DNA from: an uncultured Candidatus Nemicrothrix sp.
GTDB taxonomy: Bacteria; Actinomycetota; Acidimicrobiia; Acidimicrobiales; Acidimicrobilacustridaceae
Assembly (NCBI GenBank): GCA_903867185.1
Contig: CAIPQK010000034.1
Location: forward strand, 1-61,257
DNA: 61,257 bases
Direction: 5' to 3'
Part shown: positions 36,440 through 44,357 of the stretch, piece after piece
Layout: every line of letters begins with the position of its first letter
Numbering within the stretch: position 1 is the stretch's first letter
The notes under the pieces: generated by a model
Seen by the model: the letters and a program-made list of their open reading frames with translations, nothing else
What the model was told of the DNA's origin: nothing
Databases searched by the model: none
Program-made: the position numbers and the translations under genes

Positions 36440-37183
36440 TCAGCGCTCATCAAGAATCGAGGGATCGGCACGCAATTCCAATCGTGCCATTGCTTCCCAG
36501 AATCCGATGAATCCGTTTCCGTCGTTGCTCCGACCTCGTTCAAGCCACCAATCTGGAACTACCGACTCCTTACGTCCACCTGCTGCCCGGATATGCCACG
36601 CCCTCTGACAGCGCTGCTCAAGCGCGACTGCACGCTGATGAACAGCTCGAATCGTCGAGCCGAGTACAAACACCCCATGCCCGCCAAGCAGGGCAAGGTT
36701 TGCATCGCCCATTGCAACCACGGCATCACGAGCGGCCGACGAATTGTCTACGCCGCCGCCGTACTCATCGATCAAGATCAGTTCTCCGCCACCGCCGAGC
36801 CCCGAGCTTTGGTCATAAACCGGAGGGATCTCGCCCATATCGGCCCACACGGTTCCGTACAGCGGATGGCTATGCATTGCGACACCAACATCTTCACGAA
36901 GTTTGTGCAGTTCAAGGTGCAAAGGAATCCCAAGCGGCGCTGGCCAGTCCCCTTCAATAACCTTTCCGTCGAGATCTATCCGAATGAGTTGCGAAGGCCG
37001 CAATTCATCCCATGTGATGAACCACGGATTACAGAGCAAGGTCCCGTCGCCCATGTTGACCGTGATGTGCCCAGCGAGATGATCGGCGTATCCCTCTCGC
37101 CAGAGTGCACGAGCGAGCAACACGAACTCCTGGCGGAGCGTGAGGTCAGGAAGCAACTGATCTGGTGTCGGCGTGAAATTCAT
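36440..37183 (-). CDS. Class II aldolase/adducin family protein
   Basis: The 247-residue protein has the class II aldolase domain: YADHLAGHITVNM, the zinc ligands in MHSHPLYGTVWAD and a later GGHGVFVLGSTI. Members cleave sugar phosphates or related hydroxy-ketones (fuculose-1-phosphate, ribulose-5-phosphate 4-epimerase types) or decarboxylate. The ATG at 37183 has GGGGGA 6 nt upstream; a longer frame to 37237 lacks such a site. It is upstream of, and in operon with, the molybdopterin oxidoreductase (9 bp). Its promoter is probably the minus-strand half of the bidirectional -10 at 37253-37262. Substrate is unknown. Confidence 0.85.
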   Translation of the reverse strand: MNFTPTPDQLLPDLTLRQEFVLLARALWREGYADHLAGHITVNMGDGTLLCNPWFITWDELRPSQLIRIDLDGKVIEGDWPAPLGIPLHLELHKLREDVGVAMHSHPLYGTVWADMGEIPPVYDQSSGLGGGGELILIDEYGGGVDNSSAARDAVVAMGDANLALLGGHGVFVLGSTIRAVHQRAVALEQRCQRAWHIRAAGGRKESVVPDWWLERGRSNDGNGFIGFWEAMARLELRADPSILDER

Positions 37184-37252
37184 TTCAATCCCCCATGCTG
37201 GTGAGTGGCTCCTGCGTAGGAATTTTCGGCCCCTCACATCTGTAGTCCCCCG

Positions 37253-37262
37253 ACACTAGAGT
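37253..37262. promoter_or_regulatory. Back-to-back bidirectional -10 element
   Basis: The 10-bp ACACTAGAGT holds TAGAGT on the plus strand (37257-37262) and TAGTGT on the minus strand (37258-37253), sharing the TA step. The plus box ends 6 nt before the SDR ATG at 37269 (leaderless). The minus box predicts a start near 37246 and a 63-nt leader to the aldolase ATG with GGGGGA. Confidence 0.55.
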
Positions 37263-37268
37263 CCGCCC

Positions 37269-37979
37269 ATGCGATTTACAGGGAAACGAGTCTTTGTCAC
37301 TGGTGCAGCCGCAGGAATCGGCGAGGCCACCGTCCAACTCTTCCGTGAGGAGGGTGCAAACGTGGTCGGTGTCGACATCGCCGAGGCTCCAGGGATCGGA
37401 CATTGCGATGTGTCTGATCCATCTTCAGTGACCGCAGCGATGGACGCCGCAATCGAAGAACTGGGCGGTCTGGACATCCTCGCCAACGTGGCTGGCGTCA
37501 ACTGGTTTTCGAAGGTTGACGACATCACGCTTGAACTTTGGAACCGTCATCTGGCGGTCAACCTCACTGGCCCCATGCTTGTCACTCAGGCAGCTCTTCC
37601 CCATCTGCGAACTTCAAAAGGAAACATTGTCACTGTCGGATCAATTTCCGGCCTCCAAGGTCAGCCCTACAACTCTTCGTACTGCGCCTCAAAGGCAGGC
37701 CTCATCATGTTCATGAAGGCACTCGCCGTTGAACTTGCCGTCGACGGCATTCGTGTGAATCTTGTCTGTCCTGGCGGCGTCGATACCGCTATGAGCACCA
37801 ATGCGCTTTCCAACGTCAAAGGTGACATCGACTTCTCCCATTTCCCAAAGATGATGGGGGTGCTGCCGGGGATGATGCCTCCGATCAAGATCGCCGAAGC
37901 ACTCGCCCATCTCGCTTCCGACGCGGCGAGCACAACAACCGGCGCATCGCTCGTCGTCGACAACGGAACACTTTGGTAA
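37269..37979 (+). CDS. Short-chain dehydrogenase/reductase
   Basis: The 236-residue classical SDR has TGAAAGIG at 11-18, NVAG (family NNAG), and the catalytic set GSISGLQGQPYNSSYCASKAG with Ser, Tyr and Lys, followed by VRVNLVCPGGVDTAM-like text. It oxidises or reduces a hydroxyl/keto group with NAD(P). The ATG sits 6 nt behind TAGAGT with no Shine-Dalgarno sequence, so it is likely leaderless. Its TAA overlaps the next ATG (TAATG), coupling it to a SnoaL-like gene. Confidence 0.92.
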   Translation: MRFTGKRVFVTGAAAGIGEATVQLFREEGANVVGVDIAEAPGIGHCDVSDPSSVTAAMDAAIEELGGLDILANVAGVNWFSKVDDITLELWNRHLAVNLTGPMLVTQAALPHLRTSKGNIVTVGSISGLQGQPYNSSYCASKAGLIMFMKALAVELAVDGIRVNLVCPGGVDTAMSTNALSNVKGDIDFSHFPKMMGVLPGMMPPIKIAEALAHLASDAASTTTGASLVVDNGTLW

Positions 37980-38410
37980 TGGATCACTCGTCAGATCTCG
38001 ATCAGATCCACCAGCTCAAGGCGCGCTATTTCCGCCTAATGGACACGAAAGATTGGGACGGGCTTCGCGAGGTCTTCACAACGGACGTGCGTATCGATAC
38101 GACGGTGGACAGCGGTACCGTCATCGATGGCATCGACGCCTACTTGCCCTTTTTAATTTCCCAGATCGGCGACGTCACCACAGCCCATCATGGCCATATG
38201 CCAGAAATTACCGTTGTCGATGAAAACACTGCGACGGGAATCTGGGCGATGGAAGACGAACTGTGGTGGCCGGAAGGCAGTCCGATCAAGTATCTCCACG
38301 GCTACGGCCACTACCACGAGACTTATGTGCGAACGACCGCCGGCTGGAAGATCAGCTCACTCAAGCTGACCAGGCTTCATCGCGTTTTTGAGTTCGCCGA
38401 CCCCGCCTGA
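37979..38410 (+). CDS. SnoaL/NTF2-like protein
   Basis: The 143-residue protein has the SnoaL_4 pattern: DLDQIHQLKARYFRLMDTKDWDGLREVFTTDVRID at the N-terminus, HHGHMPEITV in the middle and a C-terminal YHETYVRTTAGWKISSLKLTRLH. It resembles putative dehydratase/isomerase or dioxygenase-like small subunits found beside SDR genes. The ATG at 37979 overlaps the SDR stop by one base; an alternative GTG/ATG two codons earlier would overlap more. Its last 54 bp overlap the end of the SHOCT protein gene on the opposite strand. Confidence 0.82.
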   Translation: MDHSSDLDQIHQLKARYFRLMDTKDWDGLREVFTTDVRIDTTVDSGTVIDGIDAYLPFLISQIGDVTTAHHGHMPEITVVDENTATGIWAMEDELWWPEGSPIKYLHGYGHYHETYVRTTAGWKISSLKLTRLHRVFEFADPA

Positions 38411-39778
38411 CCCTTCCTGAGCAGTTCCTGCGTTCAGGACTTTGGCTTTCGCCAACGCGTACTCATCATCGGATAACGCACCAGATCCATGGAGTTCACG
38501 TAAGTCCTTCAATTGATCGACGTGAGATCCATGCGAGTCATGTTTGAATCGCGAGGTTATTCCTGCCCACGCTGTCGATGCTGCAGTTCCCAGCCGGCTG
38601 GAATCGACACCGAGATGCGCGCCGGGAAATTCGCGGAGTGAACGACGCCGGAGGATCTCAAGTCCGAACCCAACGAGAACGGTGAGCGCTAGCAGCGACC
38701 ACCGTGTCCTGAACGCCGGAGACGGGACAATGAGTAGAACCAGGACATAGAGAACGAATGCTCCAGCCCAGAACACAATCTGGTCGGCGTTGAACAACGG
38801 AGCCAGTGAACGACGAGCCCACGTAGCGAGACGACTTGGACCGATAAGCACCATTCCAAGCACGATCACCGCACCCCAAGTGATCAAGAGCCACGCCGTG
38901 TTGAAGAGGAGTTCTGAAAGGACTCCGAAGATGAACTTTCCGGCAAGGCTGTATTGCGGGTCAGTAATGATTGAGGCCACATAGTTTCCGCTCACCCGGC
39001 GCATAGTCGTCAGTATCAGTCCGACGACAATGACTGACCACCCGACATTCCGAAGTGTGAGTCGGCGGCGACCGCGCGCCAGCCAAACGGCAAGCAGATA
39101 CATCACGATGATCAGAACAAACAGAATCGGTCCGAGGACATTGACGACCTTCACTGCTGTCTGAAGTGAAGCCAACGAACTGGATTCAAAGATTGTGATC
39201 TGACCGACGCTGGCCGGGATTTTGTCCATCACGGAAGAAGGAATTCCAAGGTCCGTCCCTACGATCCGAACGATCTCGCCAATATCAAGCGTGACCTTGC
39301 CGTCACTCGTTGATCCGATTCGGGTCTTATCTTCAAGAACATTCACAAGCGCCTGATGCGCCTTCTCATTAACGGTGTGCCAGACCTTTTTCACACGGTC
39401 GGTCGAAAGGATCTTCTGCACCGCTGTTGATGCCGGTGCTTGAAGCCCCGCCGCAAGAGGAGCGGCTAAGCCCTTCAAGCTGTCAGGAAGTTCATCAGCC
39501 AGAGCACCCTTCACGTCGACGCTCGAATAAATCTCATCCACGATGTATGTCGCCAGCGCAGCCTGCACCTTTGGATCAGCGAGGATCTTGTCGCTCGCAG
39601 CTACCCACTTCGGAGTGCTGAGCACCTGTCGCTTCACCCACACGTCAGCGGCCGTGCCAAAGAGAAGAACTGATGCCACCAAGATGAGCAGCACAACGCC
39701 GATACATCGCCCGCGTCCAGCGGAGTTCTTCTTCGCCGCGGCGGTCTCGTTTTCAGATCCAGATGAAGTCGATGTCAT
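38357..39778 (-). CDS. Multi-spanning membrane protein with C-terminal SHOCT domain
   Basis: The 473-residue protein has one N-terminal helix (residues about 25-45), an extracytoplasmic region of about 170 residues with ALATYIVDEIYSSVDV, then five or so helices (about 215-385), and a C-terminal SHOCT motif DQLKDLRELHGSGALSDDEYALAKAKVL. Similar actinobacterial proteins are of unknown function. I use ATG 39778, since the longer frame to 39868 begins with an unlikely non-hydrophobic tail. CAGACT lies 6 nt before it, a possible leaderless box. The last 54 bp overlap the SnoaL-like gene. Confidence 0.78.
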   Translation of the reverse strand: MTSTSSGSENETAAAKKNSAGRGRCIGVVLLILVASVLLFGTAADVWVKRQVLSTPKWVAASDKILADPKVQAALATYIVDEIYSSVDVKGALADELPDSLKGLAAPLAAGLQAPASTAVQKILSTDRVKKVWHTVNEKAHQALVNVLEDKTRIGSTSDGKVTLDIGEIVRIVGTDLGIPSSVMDKIPASVGQITIFESSSLASLQTAVKVVNVLGPILFVLIIVMYLLAVWLARGRRRLTLRNVGWSVIVVGLILTTMRRVSGNYVASIITDPQYSLAGKFIFGVLSELLFNTAWLLITWGAVIVLGMVLIGPSRLATWARRSLAPLFNADQIVFWAGAFVLYVLVLLIVPSPAFRTRWSLLALTVLVGFGLEILRRRSLREFPGAHLGVDSSRLGTAASTAWAGITSRFKHDSHGSHVDQLKDLRELHGSGALSDDEYALAKAKVLNAGTAQEGSGGVGELKNAMKPGQLE

Positions 39779-39784
39779 GCGTAG

Positions 39785-39790
39785 AGTCTG
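39785..39790 (-). promoter_or_regulatory. Possible leaderless -10 box CAGACT
   Basis: On the minus strand CAGACT ends 6 nt before the ATG at 39778, with no Shine-Dalgarno sequence between. Only the A and final T match TAnnnT. Confidence 0.35.
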
Positions 39791-39794
39791 CCTT

Positions 39795-39814
39795 CCCGGT
39801 CCCCACGGACCGGG
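39795..39814. terminator. GC-rich hairpin between P450 and SHOCT protein genes
   Basis: CCCGGTCC (39795-39802) and GGACCGGG (39807-39814) form a perfect 8-bp stem with a 4-nt loop. An overlapping alternative pairing GTCCCC/GGGGAC exists. It lies 70 bp after the P450 stop and just upstream of the next start, so it may be the P450 terminator, or an operator. No U-tract follows. Confidence 0.45.
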
Positions 39815-39885
39815 GACGCTGGCCGCCTCGTATTTCAGGCAGTTACCAGCACCAAAATCTGGCACCACCTGCCTCTCGATCGACC

Positions 39886-41091
39886 TCAGGCAGGGGTGAA
39901 CTCAATGTCGATTCGATCGTAGGCACGGGTGAAGGTTGCGCCAAGAATCTTCGATTCCGACCCTGGAGTGAGCTTCCAATCGGGGATCCGGCGCAGAAGT
40001 TCTTCGAACATGACCCTGATCTCAATTCGAGCCAACGAGGATCCCAAGCAGAAATGCGTGCCAAATCCAAACGCGACATGGTGGTTATGGGTTCGCGTCA
40101 CATCGAAAACTTCTGCTTGCTCGAACACTGACTCGTCACGATTCGCCGAGGCGTACATCAGAAGAAGTTGATCGCCCTTCTTAATGTTCTTTCCGCGAAA
40201 TACATGGTCCTCGGTTGCAGTGCGGCGCATATTAAGAATCGGTGTCACCCATCGTATGAACTCTTCAACTCCGGTCTCACCGAGAAGGTCCGGGTTGTCG
40301 ATTAATAGTTGCCGTTGCTCCGGATTAAGCGCGAGCTCGCGGATAATCGAACCAATCACCGTTCGGGTGGTCTCTGCACCACCATCCAGAAGCAGCAAAC
40401 ACTCGGAGATAATTTCTCCGTCTGACCAGCGATGGCCATCGACTTCGGTGTTCGCCCAAATAGTGATGAGATCGTCTTTCGGCTCCTTTCGACGTTCCGC
40501 GATGAGTTCGATCGTCGCTGCCGCGAATTCCATGATGGCGTTCGTCGAAAGTTCCGAGAACGCAGCCGGAGTCCCGTCGGGAGGGTTCTGCCCTGATTCG
40601 TACATCGTCACTTCTGACCACTCGCGCAACTTTGGCCAGAGTTCGCGCGGGAACCCAAGTTTATCTCCGATCAAAATCGCCGGGAGTGGCGAAGCCAGAG
40701 ACTCGATTGCTTCACACCTTCCAGAGCTTGCGACATCGTCGATGAGTTCATTCACGATGCTGCGGATCCTCCCTTCGATCTGCTTGACCGCACGTGGCGT
40801 GAACTGACGGGCCACCAACATCCGCTGCTGCTGATGCTCCGGGTCGTCGCGATTAATCATCGAGGTGTCGTCGCGTTGGTCGGTCGCCGGACGGGAACCG
40901 TCAACCGATGTGTACAACTTCCAGTTCTTCTCGACTTCAACGATGTCCTCGTACCGAGAAATTCCCCAGATGCGATGGGTAGCGTCCCAGAACACCGGAT
41001 CATTCGCGCGCAGCCATCGATACGCAGCCCAGGGATCGACGTAGAACTGCGGATCAAGCAGGTTCACATAGGGAGTTTCTGTTGCGGTCAT
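39886..41091 (-). CDS. Cytochrome P450
   Basis: The 401-residue P450 has an I-helix LLDGGAETTRT, K-helix EEFIR (ExxR), and heme loop FGFGTHFCLGSSLARIE with Cys348. It is the same broad type as the CYP142-like protein at 31597 but differs at the substrate-side text, and I cannot name its family. AGGAGGGG lies 2-3 nt before the ATG. It is divergent from the Baeyer-Villiger monooxygenase gene, with a 161-bp intergenic region holding an inverted repeat, so the two oxygenases may share regulation. Confidence 0.88.
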   Translation of the reverse strand: MTATETPYVNLLDPQFYVDPWAAYRWLRANDPVFWDATHRIWGISRYEDIVEVEKNWKLYTSVDGSRPATDQRDDTSMINRDDPEHQQQRMLVARQFTPRAVKQIEGRIRSIVNELIDDVASSGRCEAIESLASPLPAILIGDKLGFPRELWPKLREWSEVTMYESGQNPPDGTPAAFSELSTNAIMEFAAATIELIAERRKEPKDDLITIWANTEVDGHRWSDGEIISECLLLLDGGAETTRTVIGSIIRELALNPEQRQLLIDNPDLLGETGVEEFIRWVTPILNMRRTATEDHVFRGKNIKKGDQLLLMYASANRDESVFEQAEVFDVTRTHNHHVAFGFGTHFCLGSSLARIEIRVMFEELLRRIPDWKLTPGSESKILGATFTRAYDRIDIEFTPA

Positions 41092-41133
41092 CGCCCCTCC
41101 TAAAAGACTTTCAATGCCTAGTCATGAGTCTTG

Positions 41134-41152
41134 CCTAGAACCGTGTCCTAGG
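41134..41152. promoter_or_regulatory. Inverted repeat CCTAG-N9-CTAGG between P450 and BVMO genes
   Basis: CCTAG (41134-41138) and CTAGG (41148-41152) are perfect complements around AACCGTGTC. A further CCTAG lies at 41118-41122, so the minus-strand CTAGGCA occurs twice, 16 bp apart. These may be operator half-sites or -10 boxes (TAGGCA) of the P450 promoter. Confidence 0.4.
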
Positions 41153-41252
41153 AAACACCTTCCGACCTGGCCGTGGTTACTTGCTTGCCAGCCGCATCGA
41201 CACTTGACTGATGAGCACGTGGTTCACGTTGGACACGAAATCAGGGGGACGC

Positions 41253-42872
41253 ATGCCATCGTCAAGGCCAGCCGAATCAGGATCCACTGATGTTCTTGTT
41301 ATCGGTGCTGGGTTTGCTGGTCTCTACATGCATCATCGCTTACGTGCCATGGGACTGCAGTCTGTGGGCATCGAAGCGGCAGGAGATGTTGGCGGAACTT
41401 GGTGGTGGAATCGCTACCCCGGCGCCCGTTGCGACATCCGCTCGCTCGACTACTCCTTCTCGTTTGACCCTGATCTTGAGCAGGATTGGGACTGGTCTGA
41501 GAAATACGCAACACAACCGGAAATTCTTTCGTATGTGAACCACGTTGCTGATCGGTTCCAGCTTCGAAGCGATATTCGATTCAGCACCCGCATGACCAGT
41601 GCAACCTGGGACTCAACAGATCAGAACTGGGTAGTCGAGACCGACCACGGCGACCACTGGACGTCACAATTTCTCGTAATGGCGGTCGGCGCACTGTCTG
41701 CGGCAAAGGACCCCGAGATCGCAGGCATTGATTCGTTCGCTGGACAGATACTGCACACCTCGCACTGGCCTCACGATGGTGTCGATCTCACCGGCAAACG
41801 CGTCGCTGTCATTGGCACAGGATCTTCCGGCGTTCAGAGCATCCCGCTTCTCGCAGAACAGGCGGCGCAACTCACCGTCTTCCAACGAACACCAAATTTC
41901 GCCGTCCCCGCCCAGAACTCGCCGCTCGATGCCGAAGAAGTAGCGACATTGAAACGTCGGTATCGCGAACACAGAGCCGACCAGCGCGTTTCTTTCGGCG
42001 GAGTTGTGGGCCCTCAACCCGAGCAGTCAGCTCACGAGGTTGAGGCTGACGAGCGTCTGCGCCGATTCGATGCAATATGGGACGAAGGTTTCTTGTTTGG
42101 TTTCCTTGGTTCGTTCAACGACGTCATGATCGATCCAGTTGCCAATGCAGTCGTCGCCGACTACCTGCGTGATCGAATTCGGTCGATCGTGACTGACCCA
42201 GTCACCGCCGAACTTCTCTGCCCTAAGTCGTACCCAGTCGGTGCGAAGCGGCTTTGCCTTGATACCGGCTACTTCGAAACCTACAACCGCTCCAATGTGA
42301 CCCTCGTCGATCTGCAATCAACACCGATCACGCAGATCGTCGAAAGCGGCATCGAAACGACCGACACCCTCCATGAATTCGATGCGATCGTGTTTGCTAC
42401 CGGCTTTGACGCAATGACCGGACCGCTACTGAATCCACTGATCGTTGGCGAGCAGGGTCAAACGTTACGAGAGGAATGGGCTGCTGGTCCTCGCACGTAC
42501 CTCGGTATTGCGTCTCACGGCTTTCCGAACCTGTTCATGATCACCGCGCCAGGTAGCCCGTCGGTCATGACGAACATGATCGTGAGCATTGAGCAGCACG
42601 TTGAATGGGCCACCGATGCGATGGCCTGGATGGCCGACCATCAGTTTCGAGCAATGAATGCCGACCATGATTCACAAGAGGCTTGGGTTGCCCACGTCAA
42701 TGAGATCGCGAATTTCACACTTTTCCCACAAGGGAACTCTTGGTATCTCGGTGCCAATGTGCCGGGCAAACCACGGGTGTTTATGCCCTATATCGCCGGC
42801 GTTGGCCCCTACCGCGACATTTGCGACGGCGTCGCGAGCGACAACTACCGAGGCTTCACATTCCACGAGTAA
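41253..42872 (+). CDS. Baeyer-Villiger monooxygenase (flavin-binding)
   Basis: The 539-residue protein has two Rossmann motifs, GAGFAG at 18-23 for FAD and GTGSSG at 188-193 for NADPH, and between them the Baeyer-Villiger fingerprint FAGQILHTSHWP at 162-173 (F-x-G-x3-H-x3-W-P). DVGGTWWWNRYPGARCD is also typical of cyclohexanone-monooxygenase-like enzymes. It inserts an oxygen next to a ketone, turning cyclic or steroid ketones into lactones or esters. ATG 41253 is chosen over 41211 because AGGGGGA lies 3 nt upstream. It is divergent from a P450. Confidence 0.92.
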   Translation: MPSSRPAESGSTDVLVIGAGFAGLYMHHRLRAMGLQSVGIEAAGDVGGTWWWNRYPGARCDIRSLDYSFSFDPDLEQDWDWSEKYATQPEILSYVNHVADRFQLRSDIRFSTRMTSATWDSTDQNWVVETDHGDHWTSQFLVMAVGALSAAKDPEIAGIDSFAGQILHTSHWPHDGVDLTGKRVAVIGTGSSGVQSIPLLAEQAAQLTVFQRTPNFAVPAQNSPLDAEEVATLKRRYREHRADQRVSFGGVVGPQPEQSAHEVEADERLRRFDAIWDEGFLFGFLGSFNDVMIDPVANAVVADYLRDRIRSIVTDPVTAELLCPKSYPVGAKRLCLDTGYFETYNRSNVTLVDLQSTPITQIVESGIETTDTLHEFDAIVFATGFDAMTGPLLNPLIVGEQGQTLREEWAAGPRTYLGIASHGFPNLFMITAPGSPSVMTNMIVSIEQHVEWATDAMAWMADHQFRAMNADHDSQEAWVAHVNEIANFTLFPQGNSWYLGANVPGKPRVFMPYIAGVGPYRDICDGVASDNYRGFTFHE

Positions 42873-42903
42873 TGGAACTCGCGGTGACGCGCGGCCGAAC
42901 GAT

Positions 42904-44013
42904 TTACGGGATTCGACCGAAACCTGATGGCGGGTTGCCGGTCCACCAGTCGAGCGGCGTAATGGCAACGCCGTGTGCGGTGTGGATCATCTGTCCGCCG
43001 CCAATGTAGATAGCAACGTGTTGTGAACCTGTGTGGCCACCGCTGCCCTGGGGATCCCAAAAGACCAAGTCGCCAGGTTGAAGCTGCGACTCGGAGATGC
43101 GAACTGTGGCGTTGTACATCGCCCCGCTGTAATGCGGAAGCGAAATTCCAACCTGCGCATAGGCCCACATCACAAAGCCTGAGCAGTCAAAGACATCGGG
43201 TCCGGCCGCAGCCCACACATAGGGGGCGCCTAACTTTGTACGCCCGGCAGCGATTGCACCGGCAGCTCCCTGGCCTACTCGGGGAGCATTCGGGTTTGGC
43301 GCCATTGAGGTACCGCCGCCTCCGCGTGCATTCGCAGCCGCGGCACGGGCAGCAGCAGCTGCAGCAGCAATACGTGCGTTCTCGGCATCGACAAGGACCT
43401 TCAGTTCGCCTTGAACCTTTGCATTAATTGCCGCCTGCTGGTTTGTCGCATCGTCAGCAGCCCTCTTGAGTTGTTCAATCTCGGCGGCTTTTGATGAAGA
43501 AGCGTCTTCGGCGACCTTCAGACGTATGCCATCTTCCTCAGCCTTCTGGCGGGCGGCATTCAGTGCATCGACGAGATCTTGGCGACTGCCTGAAATCGAC
43601 TGCAGATACGAACGCTTCTGAACTCCCGTTTCAGCATCGTTGCTGATGAGCGCATCAAACTCAGGGCTGTCATTACCAGTTTGATATGCAGCGACGGCGT
43701 AATGACGAAGATCTGCACGGCGCTTGTCGGCTTCGATCGCGGTTTGGGCCGCGAGAGTTTTGGCTGCTGCGACTTTTTCTTGAGCCAAGCTCAACTCGTA
43801 GTTGGCCTGTTCAAACTGACCATCGAGTTCATGCTGGCGGTCCTGAAGCTGGGCGAGTTGTGCTCCGATCTGCGCAGCCTCGGCCTTTTTGTCGGCAATG
43901 GGGTCTGCCCCAGCGGGAGCAACAGCGACTGCAGCGGCGAGCACCGCAAAGACCGCTGCGAGAGTGACGAGAATCGAACGCACCGAGAACTTGGATCGTT
44001 TCACGTCTGACAC
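42904..44013 (-). CDS. Secreted NlpC/P60 peptidoglycan endopeptidase with coiled coil
   Basis: The 369-residue protein has a signal peptide (basic start, hydrophobic SILVTLAAVFAVLAAAVAVAPAGA, cleavage near GADP), a coiled-coil region of about 200 residues, an alanine-rich linker and a C-terminal NlpC/P60 domain. The catalytic Cys is in DVFDCSGFVMWAY, the His in QHVAIYIGGG, and HTAHG may supply the third residue. It resembles RipA/RipC-type hydrolases that cleave D-Glu-mDAP bonds at division; the coiled coil can be regulated by FtsEX. The start is GTG 44013, behind AAAGGGTGG; GTG 44004 is an alternative. A longer frame to 44118 is not hydrophobic and is rejected. Confidence 0.9.
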   Translation of the reverse strand: MSDVKRSKFSVRSILVTLAAVFAVLAAAVAVAPAGADPIADKKAEAAQIGAQLAQLQDRQHELDGQFEQANYELSLAQEKVAAAKTLAAQTAIEADKRRADLRHYAVAAYQTGNDSPEFDALISNDAETGVQKRSYLQSISGSRQDLVDALNAARQKAEEDGIRLKVAEDASSSKAAEIEQLKRAADDATNQQAAINAKVQGELKVLVDAENARIAAAAAAARAAAANARGGGGTSMAPNPNAPRVGQGAAGAIAAGRTKLGAPYVWAAAGPDVFDCSGFVMWAYAQVGISLPHYSGAMYNATVRISESQLQPGDLVFWDPQGSGGHTGSQHVAIYIGGGQMIHTAHGVAITPLDWWTGNPPSGFGRIP

Positions 44014-44345
44014 CTTGCCACCCTTTGCTGTGTCTCGCGCGCACCCAAGAGCGGCGGAATTGCTGAATTTCTCAGCAAGGATCGGGCCCCGGCGCTGGGG
44101 CGATGCTCCTGAATCCATGTTGCAGAATCTTTACAGAAGGACCCATCTGCCGCAACGCGAGGCGACATTTGTACCCATAATTTTCCTGGCGGAGCCGAGA
44201 TCGCCTCGCGCGGGGCGATCTCAGCGACCAGTTCGTGCGTCGCAGCCCACTATCGCCGCTCAGAGCCTCTCTGATTACCGTGCGACTCACGCTCAGGGCG
44301 CTCCCCATGAGGCACCTTGCCCGCTACCGAAGCCGCGGGACTTAT
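44014..44345. other. Long non-coding region upstream of the NlpC/P60 gene
   Basis: About 330 bp separates two divergent genes. It holds three good hairpins: TTGCTGA/TCAGCAA (44060-44078, 5-nt loop), GCCCC/GGGGC (about 44086-44101) and GAGATCGCC/GGCGATCTC (44197-44222, 9-bp stem). AT-rich text at 44170-44186 (minus strand AAATTATGG) may be the minus-strand promoter, which would leave a leader of about 160 nt containing the first two hairpins. I found no match to the ydaO/c-di-AMP riboswitch core. Confidence 0.4.
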
Positions 44346-44351
44346 TACGCT
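44346..44351 (+). promoter_or_regulatory. -10 box TACGCT, leaderless
   Basis: TACGCT ends 6 nt before the ATG at 44358. It supports that start over the longer frame beginning at 44235, which has no Shine-Dalgarno sequence. Confidence 0.55.
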
Positions 44352-44357
44352 CAGGCC

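Noticed and set aside
41138-41145. GAACCGTG shared by the 2641 and 41138 control regions
   Set aside because: An 8-mer is expected about twice in 61 kb on two strands, and it also occurs inside coding sequence (near 14693 and 27433).
43023-43427. Plus-strand open frame opposite the NlpC/P60 gene
   Set aside because: It is a shadow of the catalytic domain on the other strand, with no motif of its own.
44014-44345. ydaO/c-di-AMP riboswitch upstream of the NlpC/P60 gene
   Set aside because: Neither the GGGTGAATC-like nor the CAGCTAACC-like core was found on the minus strand.
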